64,000 nt of DNA from Cytophagales bacterium (GCA_017303795.1 JAFLBR010000003.1:310001-374000); one strand, 5' to 3'; counted from the stretch's first letter, positions 34,759 through 44,487 are shown. Program-made: numbers and translations. Notes: generated by a model not told the origin, from the sequence alone.

Positions 34759-36906
34759 ATGAAACACGCCTTACTTGCCAGTACGGCCCTTGCCCTATTT
34801 ATGGTTGGCTGCGGAAGCAAATCTGAAACTACTTCTGACGCGCCACCTCCGGTTGCCGAAAAAAAAGCTGACACGCTAACCGGAAATCGCATCGACAACT
34901 ATTACTGGATGAAGCTTTCTGACGAGCAAAAAAATGCCGAACAGAAAGATGAACAGACCCAAAAGGTTGTTAATTACCTCACAGCCGAAAACGATTATCT
35001 CAAAGCTTCATTAAAACACACCGAAGCTTTGCAGGAAAAAATCTACAACGAAATTATCGGGCGTATTAAACAAACCGATGAATCGGTGCCTTATAAAGAC
35101 AATGGGTATTGGTATTATACGCGCTATGAGCAAGGCCAGGAATATCCAATCTATTGCCGCAAAAAAGGAACGTTAGAAGCGGCAGAAGAAATTCTATTGA
35201 ATGTGAACGACATGGCGAAAGGTCATAGCTATTATTCCATTACCGGATTGAGTGTAAGTGAAGATAATAACCTGCTCGCTTATGCGGAAGACTCCGTTAG
35301 CCGCAGACGCTACACAGTTTATGTAAAGGATTTACGCACCGGTAAATTAGTCGAAGAACCAGTGCCTAATACCGAAGGGCAGGTTACGTGGGCTAATGAT
35401 AACAAAACATACTTTTACACACGCAAAGATTCTGTAACCTTACGCTCGCGTTGGATTATCCGGCATAAAGTTGGGGTTACGTATAAAAACGATCCTATTG
35501 TTTCGGAAGAAGCAGACGAAACGTTTTATACCGGTATCTATAAAACCAAGTCTAAAAAGTATCTGGTAATCTGGGCGGGCAGCACGCTCACCAATCATTA
35601 TCAAATTCTTGATGCCAATACTCCGGAAGGAAAGTTTAAAGAATTTACATTGCGCGAACGTGGCCTTGAATATTCTATTGAACATTACAATGATAAATTT
35701 TATGTAGTTACAAATCTAGATGCCCAGAACTTCCGCTTAATGGAAACGCCCGTTGCTAAAACAGAAAAAGCAAACTGGAAAGAAAAAATTGCACACCGCA
35801 AGGACACTTTATTGCAAGGCATTGAAATTTTTAAAGACTATCTGGTATTAAGTGAACGCGCAAATGCAAATACCTTGATGCGTGTTATCGATCAGAAGAC
35901 CGGCAAAAAACATTATCTGGATTTTGGTGAACAAGCCTATACCACGTACCCTTCCATTAATCTTGATTTTGATACTGAGTTGCTGCGTTATGGGTACACT
36001 TCAATGGCCACGCCAAGTTCTACATACGATTACAACATGCGTACCCGCGAGCGTAAATTATTGAAACAACAAGAAGTGGTAGGTGGCCATAACCCAGCCG
36101 ATTTTGTAACCGAACGCCAATGGGCCACTGCCGATGATGGTACTTTGATTCCCATGTCGATTGTTTATAAAAAAGGAATTGAAAAAAATGGCACCAACCC
36201 TACCCTGTTATATGGTTATGGTTCTTACGGTTCCAGCATGAGTCCAACTTTTTCCTCTACACGGCTTAGTCTTTTAAATCGTGGTTTTGTTTATGCCATT
36301 GCGCACATTCGGGGTGGGCAGGAAATGGGCCGCCAGTGGTATGAAGACGGTAAGATGTTCAACAAGAAAAACACGTTTACCGATTTTATTGATTGTGCAG
36401 AATACCTGATTGATGAAAAATATACTACATCAGAAAAACTTTTTGCTTCGGGTGGAAGTGCCGGTGGTTTGTTAATGGGTGCCGTAGTAAACATGCGGCC
36501 CGAATTATTTAAAGGTGTTATTGCCGCGGTTCCGTTTGTAGATGTAGTAACTACTATGCTGGATGAGAGTATTCCATTAACCACAGGTGAGTTTGACGAG
36601 TGGGGTAATCCGAAAAATCCGGAGTCGTACATGTATATGTTAGAGTACTCTCCATACGATCAGGTGAAACCGCAAAACTATCCGAACATGTTGGTAACAA
36701 CCGGCTTCCATGATTCTCAAGTTCAATATTGGGAACCAGCCAAGTGGGTTGCCAAACTGCGCGAACTAAAAACCGATAACAACAAATTGTTACTTCGCAC
36801 CAATATGGAAACGGGCCACGGGGGCACAACGGGTCGCTTTAAGGTTTACAGAGAGACCGCACAAGAGTATGCGTTCTTGATAGATCTGGCGGGGGTTAAG
36901 GAGTAG
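34759..36906 (+). CDS. S9 family peptidase (oligopeptidase B type), lipoprotein
   Basis: 715 residues. The signal [18 protein letters not shown] gives a lipobox, so the enzyme is probably anchored in the envelope. The N-terminal ~430 residues form the seven-bladed propeller of S9A peptidases, and the C-terminal part is an alpha/beta hydrolase with Ser567 in GGSAGG, Asp652 in FHDSQV and His687 in TGHGG. Length and the [18 protein letters not shown] segment match oligopeptidase B, which cuts short peptides after basic residues. Specificity here is by family only. Confidence 0.92.
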   Translation: MKHALLASTALALFMVGCGSKSETTSDAPPPVAEKKADTLTGNRIDNYYWMKLSDEQKNAEQKDEQTQKVVNYLTAENDYLKASLKHTEALQEKIYNEIIGRIKQTDESVPYKDNGYWYYTRYEQGQEYPIYCRKKGTLEAAEEILLNVNDMAKGHSYYSITGLSVSEDNNLLAYAEDSVSRRRYTVYVKDLRTGKLVEEPVPNTEGQVTWANDNKTYFYTRKDSVTLRSRWIIRHKVGVTYKNDPIVSEEADETFYTGIYKTKSKKYLVIWAGSTLTNHYQILDANTPEGKFKEFTLRERGLEYSIEHYNDKFYVVTNLDAQNFRLMETPVAKTEKANWKEKIAHRKDTLLQGIEIFKDYLVLSERANANTLMRVIDQKTGKKHYLDFGEQAYTTYPSINLDFDTELLRYGYTSMATPSSTYDYNMRTRERKLLKQQEVVGGHNPADFVTERQWATADDGTLIPMSIVYKKGIEKNGTNPTLLYGYGSYGSSMSPTFSSTRLSLLNRGFVYAIAHIRGGQEMGRQWYEDGKMFNKKNTFTDFIDCAEYLIDEKYTTSEKLFASGGSAGGLLMGAVVNMRPELFKGVIAAVPFVDVVTTMLDESIPLTTGEFDEWGNPKNPESYMYMLEYSPYDQVKPQNYPNMLVTTGFHDSQVQYWEPAKWVAKLRELKTDNNKLLLRTNMETGHGGTTGRFKVYRETAQEYAFLIDLAGVKE

Positions 36907-36999
36907 GAAGAGATTTATTAATCGCCTTCACCAACCCCGGCCCTTCATAAATAAAGCCGGTGTAGATCTGAACAAGGTCGGCACCGGCTTTTAGTTTTT
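36896..36999 (-). pseudogene. pyrD 3'-end remnant
   Basis: On the minus strand the frame encodes [19 protein letters not shown] and on to a TAA at 36896-36898, the same as the C-terminus of PyrD at 38284. Bases 36914-36999 are a copy of 38311-38396 with two mismatches. After the shared part the remnant ends in NKSLPTP rather than [10 protein letters not shown]. Its stop overlaps the 3' end of the S9 peptidase gene. Confidence 0.85.
36914..36999. repeat. 86-bp direct repeat, left copy
   Basis: 84 of 86 bases match the right copy at 38311-38396. The two copies bracket the DUF4143-type ATPase gene, whose stop codon begins two bases after this repeat. Confidence 0.9.
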
Positions 37000-37000
37000 A

Positions 37001-38218
37001 TTAAATCAGATTTCTCAAAAAATCCCGGATGTGACGATGCTCTATTCCATTTCGGTTTCCCTTTGCATCCTCATCCAAACTCAGCACATATTTAGGGTAG
37101 TTGTCTGATAAAAGTTCAAGGTTACCAAACTCACGTTGTATCGTTCGTTCGTCTATTAGCAGATAGGCTACTTGGATGTATATTTTTTCGTTTCCACGTT
37201 CACAAACGAAATCTATTTCTTTATCCTGGTATTTTCCAACATGTACGTTATACCCGGCAATACGCAAGTGCAAAAACACAATGTTTTCTAAGATTTTAGA
37301 AATGTCAGTTGTTCTATACCCTAACAACGCATGTCGCAAACCAAGATCTTCGAAGTAATACTTCTGACCAATCTCAAAAATTTTTTTCCCTTGAAGTTCA
37401 GCCCTATTTACCTTCAATAAAAAGAATGCTTCTTCCAGATAGGACAGATAATTCAGGATAACATTGGGGGAAACAGAAACTTTTTGAGCCTTCAAAAAGT
37501 CACTAACACTTTTTGCTGAAAGTAAACTACCAATATTGTCTGCCAGATACCGAATCAGATTTTCAAGTAAGGCAATATTTCGAATGTTATGCCGTGACAC
37601 TACATCTTTGAACAAAATAGCTGCATAAATATTTCTGAGGTAATCAAACACTAAGTGTTCGCTTAGTTCCAGATTTATCAAATAAGGTAATCCCCCAAAC
37701 TTAAGGTATTGAAGAAAGTTCTCAGAACTATCACCCTCATTTCTAAAATTTAAAAATTCACTATACGAAAGACTGTATATTTTAAATTCGATATACCGTC
37801 CACTTAAATACGTTGCCAACTCACCCGATAGTAAAAAAGCATTACTCCCGGTAATGTAAATGTCGTGCTCAGCTTTTGCCTGCAGACTTCGTAAGCTTTT
37901 TTCAAAGCCAACTATATCCTGAACCTCATCAATAAATATGTAATTACGCTCACCAGGTTTAATATTGTTTGCCAGGTATTTGTTTAATGTGATGTGATCA
38001 TGAATGCCTTCGAACTCATGGTATTCTTTATTGATATAGACAATAGAGGCATTGGGCTGTTTGGATTTAATAATATCCATGATTTGGAATAGCAAATAGC
38101 TTTTTCCAACCCTTCGCTGCCCAATTAATACTTTAATCAGATTCTGCCCGATAAATGGCGAAACCCTATTTAGATAAATTGGCCTTGAAATATAATTTTG
38201 AGGTGTTTTTACAAGCAT
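37001..38218 (-). CDS. AAA_14/DUF4143-type ATPase
   Basis: 405 residues from ATG 38218; a TTG at 38233 is also in frame. The N-terminal AAA_14 domain has a Walker A GQRRVGKS (residues 33-40), Walker B IFIDEVQD (Asp97, Glu98) and a sensor-like ITGSNAFLLSGELATYLSGR. The middle is a winged-helix region, and the C-terminal DUF4143 part has a restriction-endonuclease-like core EIDFVCERGNEKIYIQVAYLL in which the usual Lys is Gln. The family is widespread and strain-variable in Bacteroidota and archaea, and its function is not established. It sits between two copies of the pyrD end, which suggests arrival by insertion. Confidence 0.88.
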   Translation of the reverse strand: MLVKTPQNYISRPIYLNRVSPFIGQNLIKVLIGQRRVGKSYLLFQIMDIIKSKQPNASIVYINKEYHEFEGIHDHITLNKYLANNIKPGERNYIFIDEVQDIVGFEKSLRSLQAKAEHDIYITGSNAFLLSGELATYLSGRYIEFKIYSLSYSEFLNFRNEGDSSENFLQYLKFGGLPYLINLELSEHLVFDYLRNIYAAILFKDVVSRHNIRNIALLENLIRYLADNIGSLLSAKSVSDFLKAQKVSVSPNVILNYLSYLEEAFFLLKVNRAELQGKKIFEIGQKYYFEDLGLRHALLGYRTTDISKILENIVFLHLRIAGYNVHVGKYQDKEIDFVCERGNEKIYIQVAYLLIDERTIQREFGNLELLSDNYPKYVLSLDEDAKGNRNGIEHRHIRDFLRNLI

Positions 38219-38235
38219 TTTACTTATAGACAAAA
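38218..38235. repeat. 18-bp direct repeat near ATPase start, copy 1
   Basis: TTTTACTTATAGACAAAA on the plus strand overlaps the ATPase start. A second copy with one difference lies 40 bp away at 38258. AT-rich setting; could be a site for an autoregulator. Confidence 0.5.
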
Positions 38236-38257
38236 CATTTTACAAATATATAAAAAG

Positions 38258-38275
38258 TTTTACTTATAGATAAAA
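38258..38275. repeat. 18-bp direct repeat near ATPase start, copy 2
   Basis: TTTTACTTATAGATAAAA, 17 of 18 bases identical to the copy at 38218, with a 40-bp start-to-start distance (close to four helical turns). It lies upstream of the ATPase gene and downstream of pyrD. Confidence 0.5.
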
Positions 38276-38283
38276 GTGTTCAA

Positions 38284-39360
38284 TTAGGCATTCCTGGCTT
38301 TAATAAGCTGTTTATTAATCGTCTTCACCAACCCCGGCCCTTCATAAATAAAGCCGGTGTAGATCTGAACAAGGTCGGCACCGGCTTCTAGTTTTTCGAG
38401 TGCATCGTTAGCTGTCATAATTCCACCCACACCAATAATTGGATATGCTGGCCCTAATTGCTTACGCAAAAAAGAAATCACTTCCGTGGCTCGTTTGGTT
38501 AACGGTTTACCGCTTAAGCCGCCATTACCAATGGCTACAATTTCACTTTCGGATGTAGTTAATGCAGTACGGCTAATAGTTGTGTTAGTAGCAATTACAC
38601 CATCCGTTTTTGTTTCTTTCAGAATTTCAACTACATCGTTTAGTTGCGCTTCATTCAGATCAGGCGCAATTTTTAAAAGTATGGGTTTATATTTTGGTTT
38701 GGCTTTGCTAAGCGCGATAACATCACTCAGTAATTTTCGTAGCGGTTCTTTTTCTTGTAGTTCGCGCAAGCCGGGTGTATTAGGCGAGCTTACATTCAGT
38801 ACAAAATAATCTACGTAAGGATAAAGGGTTTCGAAACAGGTGTTGTAATCTTCAAAAGCTTTTTCGTTTGGTGTGATTTTATTCTTACCAATATTTCCGC
38901 CCACAATCACTTTCGATTTTCTGCTTCTTAGTCGCGCGACAGCGGCATGCACTCCGCCATTATTAAAACCCATACGATTTATGAGTCCACTATCTTTTGG
39001 CAAGCGGAACAAGCGTGGCTTTTCATTGCCGGGTTGGGCTTTGGGTGTAAGCGTTCCTATTTCAATAAATCCAAAACCAAACGCAGCCAACTCATCAATC
39101 AACTTTGCATCTTTATCAAACCCGGCTGCAAGGCCAACAGGATTTGGAAAGGTAATTCCTAATAGGGTACGCTCAAGGCTTCGCTCTTGTGTTGAATATG
39201 TAAATCCGAAAGAAACCTTACTCCTGACTGAAAATAGAAATTTGATTAAATATGGTATGCCTGGGGCGTACCCAAAAAATTTCAAAAACTTAAATGTAAA
39301 ATGATGAATAGATTCTGGCGCAAACAGAAAAAGTATCGGCCGAAGAAAGGATTTATACAT
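38284..39360 (-). CDS. pyrD: Dihydroorotate dehydrogenase (class 2, quinone-dependent)
   Basis: 358 residues. Oxidises dihydroorotate to orotate in pyrimidine synthesis, with FMN and membrane quinone. Evidence: an N-terminal extension of amphipathic helices typical of class 2; [63 protein letters not shown] with the Ser of class 2; GVIATNTT; and GVGGI. The last ~9 codons, QLIKARNA region, lie outside the duplicated 86 bp, so the present C-terminus may have been supplied by the inserted segment. Confidence 0.96.
   Translation of the reverse strand: MYKSFLRPILFLFAPESIHHFTFKFLKFFGYAPGIPYLIKFLFSVRSKVSFGFTYSTQERSLERTLLGITFPNPVGLAAGFDKDAKLIDELAAFGFGFIEIGTLTPKAQPGNEKPRLFRLPKDSGLINRMGFNNGGVHAAVARLRSRKSKVIVGGNIGKNKITPNEKAFEDYNTCFETLYPYVDYFVLNVSSPNTPGLRELQEKEPLRKLLSDVIALSKAKPKYKPILLKIAPDLNEAQLNDVVEILKETKTDGVIATNTTISRTALTTSESEIVAIGNGGLSGKPLTKRATEVISFLRKQLGPAYPIIGVGGIMTANDALEKLEAGADLVQIYTGFIYEGPGLVKTINKQLIKARNA
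38311..38396. repeat. 86-bp direct repeat, right copy (within pyrD)
   Basis: Matches the left copy at 36914-36999 in 84 of 86 bases. It encodes [20 protein letters not shown] and adjacent residues of PyrD. The intervening 1311 bp carry the ATPase gene only. Confidence 0.9.
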
Positions 39361-39362
39361 AC

Positions 39363-39890
39363 CTACTTCTTCTTTTTCTTAACAGGTTTACCAAACTGCT
39401 TAAATCCACGTTGCACAATCTGATCAACCAACCGCTCACCTCCGGCACTACTCATATTGGTAGTTGAATTTATTCGCCACACTAGAAAATTTTTACTGTC
39501 GTTTAAATCAATAATTAAACTTCCTTGCTGATAATCGCGAATGTAAGTTCTCTCATTCGAACCCGGTGTCATGCCCATTGGGCCCACATTTCCCATGTCG
39601 CTTCGCGAAAGCGTACCCACCACATACGATACTACAAGATCAGAAGCGGAGTCAACCTGCTTTAGTCCTTTCAAACCAAGTTCGGTAGTAATTGCCTTTA
39701 CAATCCAGCGTTTTATCTCTTCATCCGAAACCTGCTTCTGGTCTTTGGGCGTAATTACTTCTTGTTCGCCAAAGCGAAATGTTTTGTATTGCGAGAAGTC
39801 ATGATTCTTATCAAACTCTACTTTTATTTCCTGGGCTGTAACCACAGCAGAAAATAAAATGGCAACAATAAAAAATAAGAAACTCCGCAT
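39363..39890 (-). CDS. DUF4136 domain protein
   Basis: 175 residues from ATG 39890. An upstream in-frame start would add a charged leader before the signal [20 protein letters not shown] and is rejected. The mature protein matches DUF4136: [16 protein letters not shown], a helix [19 protein letters not shown], and [10 protein letters not shown]. The end is Lys-rich. DUF4136 proteins are exported and mostly of unknown role. It lies 2 bp from pyrD on the same strand and is probably cotranscribed with it. Confidence 0.85.
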   Translation of the reverse strand: MRSFLFFIVAILFSAVVTAQEIKVEFDKNHDFSQYKTFRFGEQEVITPKDQKQVSDEEIKRWIVKAITTELGLKGLKQVDSASDLVVSYVVGTLSRSDMGNVGPMGMTPGSNERTYIRDYQQGSLIIDLNDSKNFLVWRINSTTNMSSAGGERLVDQIVQRGFKQFGKPVKKKKK

Positions 39891-39932
39891 AGTGCAAAGG
39901 TACTGATTGTTTCTAAACAAAAGGCAGGTTAT

Positions 39933-40835
39933 TTAACTCCGTGGATGGAACTCCTGAATTACCTGCCTCAGGTAATCGCGATCAAGGTGGGTGTAGATTT
40001 CTGTTGTGGTAATCGACTCATGGCCCAGCATCTCTTGTACCGCGCGTAAATCGGCTCCGCCCTCTATTAAATGTGTGGCAAAAGAGTGGCGAAAGGTATG
40101 CGGACTTATCGTTTTGTTTAATCCAATTTTGGTCGCCAATGACTTGATAATCAAAAACACCATTACGCGGGTTAGTTTCTTGCCGCGTCTGTTTAAAAAA
40201 ACATAACTCTCAAAACCTTTTTGTATGGGTACGTGCACACGAATTTCTTCCAGGTAAATTTTCAGAAACTTCATGGCATCGCGGCCCACTGGTACTAACC
40301 GCTCTTTATTGCCTTTTCCTATTACCCGCAAAAAGCCAATATCGAAATACACGTTGGCCAACTTTAGCTCTACCAATTCAGAAACGCGCAAGCCCGAACT
40401 GTAAAGTACTTCCAGCATGGCCCGGTTGCGGGTGCCTTCCGCAGCTGAAAGATCAATGGCTTCAAAAAGTTTTTCGATCTCCTCATACTCTAATGTATCG
40501 GGAAGTTGTCGCCCAAGTTTAGGTCCTTCTATTAAAGCGGTAGGGTCTTTGTCCATCAACTCTTCAAACACCAGGTATTTGTAAAATGCTTTTACGCCCG
40601 AAAGAATGCGGGCTTGGCTAAAAGCACTCATGCCCAACTCATTTATATACTCCAAAAACGCTTGCAAATGTTTACCGGTAATAGCCAACGGGCCGAGGCC
40701 GGCATATTTTAAACTTGTAAACTGTGCCAGCTTTTCAACATCGCGCACGTAGGCCTCAATTGAATTAACCGAAAGCGACCGCTCCAGTTTCAGGTAAGTA
40801 CCAAAGTGTTTAATATGACTTTCCCAGTTCTTCAC
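39933..40835 (-). CDS. xerD: Tyrosine recombinase XerD-like
   Basis: 300 residues from GTG 40835, giving the usual start MKNWESHIKHF; a TTG five codons upstream is possible. The N-terminal SAM-like domain (LERSLSVNSIEAYVRDVEKL) is followed by the catalytic domain: Arg in SSGLRVSELVEL, Lys in VIGKGNKER, HTFRHSFATHL, the GHESITTTEIYTHL, with Tyr nucleophile in IYTH. Expected role is chromosome dimer resolution with a partner recombinase. No integrase-specific neighbours are present. Confidence 0.93.
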   Translation of the reverse strand: MKNWESHIKHFGTYLKLERSLSVNSIEAYVRDVEKLAQFTSLKYAGLGPLAITGKHLQAFLEYINELGMSAFSQARILSGVKAFYKYLVFEELMDKDPTALIEGPKLGRQLPDTLEYEEIEKLFEAIDLSAAEGTRNRAMLEVLYSSGLRVSELVELKLANVYFDIGFLRVIGKGNKERLVPVGRDAMKFLKIYLEEIRVHVPIQKGFESYVFLNRRGKKLTRVMVFLIIKSLATKIGLNKTISPHTFRHSFATHLIEGGADLRAVQEMLGHESITTTEIYTHLDRDYLRQVIQEFHPRS

Positions 40836-40869
40836 TGCGCAAATGTGCAAATTATTTTAACTTCGAAGC

Positions 40870-41286
40870 ATGAAGATACTCATCCTGAATGGCCCTAACC
40901 TGAACCTGTTGGGCAAACGCGAACCCGAAACGTATGGTAAACTTTCGTTTGAAGAATTTTTCAATACTTTAAAATCGCGCTTTGCGCAAGTTGAGTTCGA
41001 GTATTATCAATCGAATGTAGAAGGCGAATTGATTAACAAGTTGCACGAAGTTGGTTTTAGTTATGCAGGCATTATTCTGAATGCCGGAGCCTACACGCAT
41101 ACTTCCATTGCGCTACACGATGCTATTGCGGCAATCAAAACACCAGTGGTGGAAGTACATATTTCCAATATTTATGCACGCGAAGAATTCAGACATAAAA
41201 GTTTAATTACCTCAAAATGTGCGGGGCTAATTACCGGGTTTGGAATGGAGGGCTATGCATTAGCCGTTCAGTATTTTCTGAAATAA
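40870..41286 (+). CDS. aroQ: 3-dehydroquinate dehydratase, type II
   Basis: 138 residues. Converts 3-dehydroquinate to 3-dehydroshikimate in the shikimate pathway; aroE is found at 56971. Evidence: MKILILNGPNLNLLGKREPE with Arg17 and Tyr22, the FEYYQSNVEGELI segment, IILNAGAYTHTSIAL, and VEVHISNIYAREEFR with the catalytic His. Full length for the dodecameric type II enzyme. It is divergent from xerD. Confidence 0.97.
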   Translation: MKILILNGPNLNLLGKREPETYGKLSFEEFFNTLKSRFAQVEFEYYQSNVEGELINKLHEVGFSYAGIILNAGAYTHTSIALHDAIAAIKTPVVEVHISNIYAREEFRHKSLITSKCAGLITGFGMEGYALAVQYFLK

Positions 41287-41288
41287 AA

Positions 41289-41317
41289 AAAGCCTGCCGA
41301 AAAATTCAGCAGGCTTT
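41289..41317. terminator. Bidirectional hairpin terminator
   Basis: AAAGCCTGC, an 11-nt loop, GCAGGCTTT, directly after the aroQ stop. A-run on the left and T-rich end on the right give terminators for both the plus-strand aroQ and the converging gene at 41335. Confidence 0.75.
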
Positions 41318-41334
41318 AGTGAGATTACATCAAT

Positions 41335-41802
41335 TTATTTAGGACCATCGGCCGAACCGCCTCCACTCTGGCTAGGCTTAGGTGTCCAGCTTCCTTCAAA
41401 TTTAAATTTGAGTTTACCTTGCCAATCGCTGCTGTAAAAGGCAACCCGGTTTACAGTGGCATTCACTTCGTTTTGATCCAAATCGGCTGCCTCGCGCAAA
41501 AACATGACATACGTCCAATCATTCTTTTTACAGATCCACGATCCGTATAGCGAGTGATTGATCTCCAGCAAATTCTGATAAAAACTCTCAATGTTTTTAT
41601 CCGGCATTATCAATAACGGACTCATTACCTGAAAGTACCAGGTGTCGGGTCTGTCCGGAAAATTAAAGACATCGAACCAAACGGTTGCCCCTTTATAAAT
41701 GATTGACCATTGGCCGGGCTTTTGGCCACGGCAGGCGGCAGGGTCAACGCCAAGGCTACGAATGCAGTTTTCTACAAGTTCTGCGGTTTTGTTAAAATCC
41801 AT
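41335..41802 (-). CDS. YbjN-like domain protein
   Basis: 155 residues, no signal peptide, likely cytoplasmic. The fold pattern (helix, then GQWSIIYKGATVWFDVF, WYFQVMSPLLIMP, NLLEINHSLYGSWICKKNDWTYVMFLREAADLDQNEV) matches YbjN/type III chaperone-like proteins. The C-terminus is a short Pro/Ser/Gly tail. Function unknown; the family includes regulators of motility in enterobacteria, which cannot be transferred here. It lies alone between the signalling operon and aroQ. Confidence 0.7.
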   Translation of the reverse strand: MDFNKTAELVENCIRSLGVDPAACRGQKPGQWSIIYKGATVWFDVFNFPDRPDTWYFQVMSPLLIMPDKNIESFYQNLLEINHSLYGSWICKKNDWTYVMFLREAADLDQNEVNATVNRVAFYSSDWQGKLKFKFEGSWTPKPSQSGGGSADGPK

Positions 41803-41892
41803 GGTTTTTGGGTGTTAAAATTTTATGATTTTGAAAATCTGAAATGATAAGTCAAGGTAATAGAATTGGGCTTTTTCGCACAATGCCCATTG

Positions 41893-42939
41893 TTATTTTT
41901 TGAGTGTTTTATTTGTGTGGCGTAACAGCCCATCTACCATCAAAAGCAATTGATTTATTCTTTTCTCCAGATGTAAAATGCGGGTTTTCAACTCATTATC
42001 TGAAAGTTGTGATAGCTGTGCAGCTGTAAGTTCTACATCGGTGTGCAATTGCACCAAAGGCTCGTAAAGTTCTTTTGAAGCCAGTGCTGTAAGTCGTTTT
42101 TTCAGATCCAGCATTTCGCGTTCATTTTTTAAGGCCTGCATCAATTCGCGGTTGCGTTCTTGCACTTTTTCTTCCAAGGTTTTCCGATGCTGCACCAGTT
42201 CGGTTACATCGTGCCCAACCAATACACTGCCAATAACCTGACCACCCGTGTTAGTACGCGGAGTGATATTTACAAGAACGGTAAGAATCAATCCGCTTTT
42301 ACATTTCACCATTACTTCAAAATTCTGCTCCGATTTACCTTCAGTAGACTTAGACATTTCAGTTTCAAAAACCTGTTTGTAGGTATCAAGCAAAAGCAGG
42401 TCTTTAAATTTTTTGGTGTAGGCTTCATTTTTAGTATAGCCCGTTAACCGGGCACTGTGTGTATTCCAATCAGTAATGTAGCCGCGTGTATCAACGCCAA
42501 TAATAATGGCATGGGCCAACTCAATTAAATTGCTGATAGATTTTGCCTGGGCTGAAAGTTTGCGTTCAAAAATTTTCTGCTGACTGATGTCTTGCATCAA
42601 CACATAGATTTGTTCTACAGCACCCTGTTCATTTAGCCTGGGCTGAAATGTAACAGAGAGAAAAACAACATTGCCCTGCACATCGGTAAACTCAGCTTCG
42701 GTCTTGAACATCTCCCGGCTTTCGCACACATCATGAATAATCAATTGTATTACGGCTTGCCTGTCGGGTACCACAATCTCAGCGAGCAAATCGCCCACTT
42801 CCGGAGACTTTTTAAAATACAATTTAAATTGTGCGTGCATCCGACTGCTGTATTGAACAGTTCCTGTAGCATCGGTGAGAATAAAAAACTCACCCGAAAT
42901 GTCAAGCAAATGTTGTATGTCGGAGCTATCGATTTTCAT
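41893..42939 (-). CDS. Tandem PAS protein with degenerate H-box (no kinase core)
   Basis: 348 residues from ATG 42939; an earlier in-frame start would overlap the upstream gene. Two PAS/PAC units (about 10-125 and 130-250), then a coiled coil and a helical hairpin that resembles a histidine kinase dimerisation domain. In the H-box position the sequence reads ASKELYEPL, where SHELRTPL is expected: the phospho-acceptor His is Lys289. No N, G1, F or G2 boxes follow. It starts 1 bp after the REC-kinase stop, so it is part of the four-gene signalling operon. It may dimerise with, or hold off, the two active kinases; that is inference. Confidence 0.75.
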   Translation of the reverse strand: MKIDSSDIQHLLDISGEFFILTDATGTVQYSSRMHAQFKLYFKKSPEVGDLLAEIVVPDRQAVIQLIIHDVCESREMFKTEAEFTDVQGNVVFLSVTFQPRLNEQGAVEQIYVLMQDISQQKIFERKLSAQAKSISNLIELAHAIIIGVDTRGYITDWNTHSARLTGYTKNEAYTKKFKDLLLLDTYKQVFETEMSKSTEGKSEQNFEVMVKCKSGLILTVLVNITPRTNTGGQVIGSVLVGHDVTELVQHRKTLEEKVQERNRELMQALKNEREMLDLKKRLTALASKELYEPLVQLHTDVELTAAQLSQLSDNELKTRILHLEKRINQLLLMVDGLLRHTNKTLKK

Positions 42940-42940
42940 T

Positions 42941-44062
42941 TTAATAATGATGACCTTGCGGTTGGTTGGGAATAGTGATGTAGAATTGTGTGCCTTCGCC
43001 AAATACAGACTCTACCTTAACGGAGCCCTTCAATTTTTCAACTGCTTCACGTACAATGTATAATCCCAGGCCAGCTCCATCGCTGCGATCTGTTCCTCTG
43101 AAAAACATTTCGAAAATGCGCGGCATCAGATGGCTTTCTATACCAATGCCATTATCGGAGATTTTTATACGGGCTTCTTTTCCATCAATAACAGCATCGA
43201 TGGAAACCATGCTGGCCACATACGAATTACTATATATTATAGAGTTAGAAATAAGGTTTGTAAGAATGATGGACAACCTGAAGGGATCGGAGTAAAAATC
43301 AGTTGTTTGATGAACATTTATATGAAATGCCATCCGATCATAAAATTCGATGTACTGCACTTTTTCCTGTACCTCGTTAACCAGTTTTTTAAAATCTACT
43401 TTCTGGCGGGCAATCTCTATCCGGGCATTCTTAGAATAATCCAGAATTTCTTTTATCGTTTCATCGAGGTTAAAAATGCTCTTAGTCATCATTTCCCAAT
43501 ACTGACTAAATGTGCGTTGGGTATCATCGCGCTGTGCAAGCTGAATTAATCCCAGCGTGGAGAGCAGCGGTGCCCGCAGGTTATGCGAAACACTATAAAC
43601 AAAATTGTCGAGCTCGCGATTAATTTTTACCAGCTCTTCATTTTGTCTGCGCAAATCACTTTCTGCCTTTTTACGTTTTAATTCAATCTCAAATTGTTTC
43701 AGCGATTGTTTAATTGCCGATGGTAAACGAGATAGGTTAGACTTCAACACATAATCATGGGCGCCCAACTTCAAACAGTTTACAGCAAACTCTTCTGACA
43801 CCGTTCCTGTAACCAGAATAAATGGAACATTAATACCCTGATGCTTCAATAATTTTAATGCTTCAATAGAATTAAACTGTGGCATGGCATGATCAGAAAG
43901 AATTACATCAGGTTTGAATTCACTAAGGGCACTCACAAATTCAGTATGCGTATCCACACATTCCCATTCGAACGAAAAGCCTTCTTTACGAAGTGCGCGT
44001 TCCACCATGTGGGCATCTTCTTCCATATCTTCCAGCATTAAAATTTTAAGTTCCTTTTTCAT
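42941..44062 (-). CDS. Receiver-histidine kinase (REC-HisKA-HATPase)
   Basis: 373 residues. A receiver domain (~5-125) has the acidic start MLEDMEED, phospho-acceptor Asp in VILSDHAMP, Thr in LVTGT and Lys in VLKSN. A coiled linker leads to HisKA with SVSHNLRAPL, then HATPase with DNGIGIE and GAGLGLYIVREAVEKLKG. There is no membrane segment, so it is cytoplasmic. It can receive phosphate and pass it on. Five bases separate it from the stand-alone receiver gene upstream. Confidence 0.94.
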   Translation of the reverse strand: MKKELKILMLEDMEEDAHMVERALRKEGFSFEWECVDTHTEFVSALSEFKPDVILSDHAMPQFNSIEALKLLKHQGINVPFILVTGTVSEEFAVNCLKLGAHDYVLKSNLSRLPSAIKQSLKQFEIELKRKKAESDLRRQNEELVKINRELDNFVYSVSHNLRAPLLSTLGLIQLAQRDDTQRTFSQYWEMMTKSIFNLDETIKEILDYSKNARIEIARQKVDFKKLVNEVQEKVQYIEFYDRMAFHINVHQTTDFYSDPFRLSIILTNLISNSIIYSNSYVASMVSIDAVIDGKEARIKISDNGIGIESHLMPRIFEMFFRGTDRSDGAGLGLYIVREAVEKLKGSVKVESVFGEGTQFYITIPNQPQGHHY

Positions 44063-44067
44063 AAGCG

Positions 44068-44487
44068 TTACTTAGGTGGTTGATTAAGAATAAGCCAGAA
44101 CAAACCGATGTCTGCAATAGCTTTTACAAATTTTTCGAAGTCGACCGGTTTTACGATGTATGCATTTACACCCAACCGATATGATTCTACGATATCGCGT
44201 TCCTCGCGCGAGGAAGTAAGCACCACCACCGGAATAAGTTTTTTTTGTGGGTGCGCCTTCAACACTTTCAGCACTTCAATACCATCTACCTTGGGCATTT
44301 TTAAATCGAGCAGAATAAGCCTGGGCAAAAAATCATTTTCGTTCATCAGATAATTTAATGCCTCCTCACCATCCTGCACATGCAGTAAATGATTGGCCAG
44401 ATTATGTTTTTTCAGAGTACGCACAATTAACTCAGCATCCTCTAAGCTGTCTTCCACCAATAGAATTTCTACAACTTTATTTTGCAT
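44068..44487 (-). CDS. Stand-alone receiver domain (Rcp1-like)
   Basis: 139 residues, a single REC domain with LLVEDSLEDAELIVRTLKKH, LILLDLKMPKVDGIEVL (Asp), VVLTSS (Ser/Thr), and YIVKPVD (Lys). This subtype usually pairs with a kinase encoded next to it, here the CHASE3 kinase whose 3' end overlaps its start by 11 bases. Expected as a phospho-relay partner within the operon. Confidence 0.94.
   Translation of the reverse strand: MQNKVVEILLVEDSLEDAELIVRTLKKHNLANHLLHVQDGEEALNYLMNENDFLPRLILLDLKMPKVDGIEVLKVLKAHPQKKLIPVVVLTSSREERDIVESYRLGVNAYIVKPVDFEKFVKAIADIGLFWLILNQPPK

Noticed and set aside
39933..40835. XerD-like gene as the integrase of the pyrD-ATPase insertion
   Set aside because: It is full-length housekeeping XerD-like, lies outside the direct repeats, and has no att-like site beside it.
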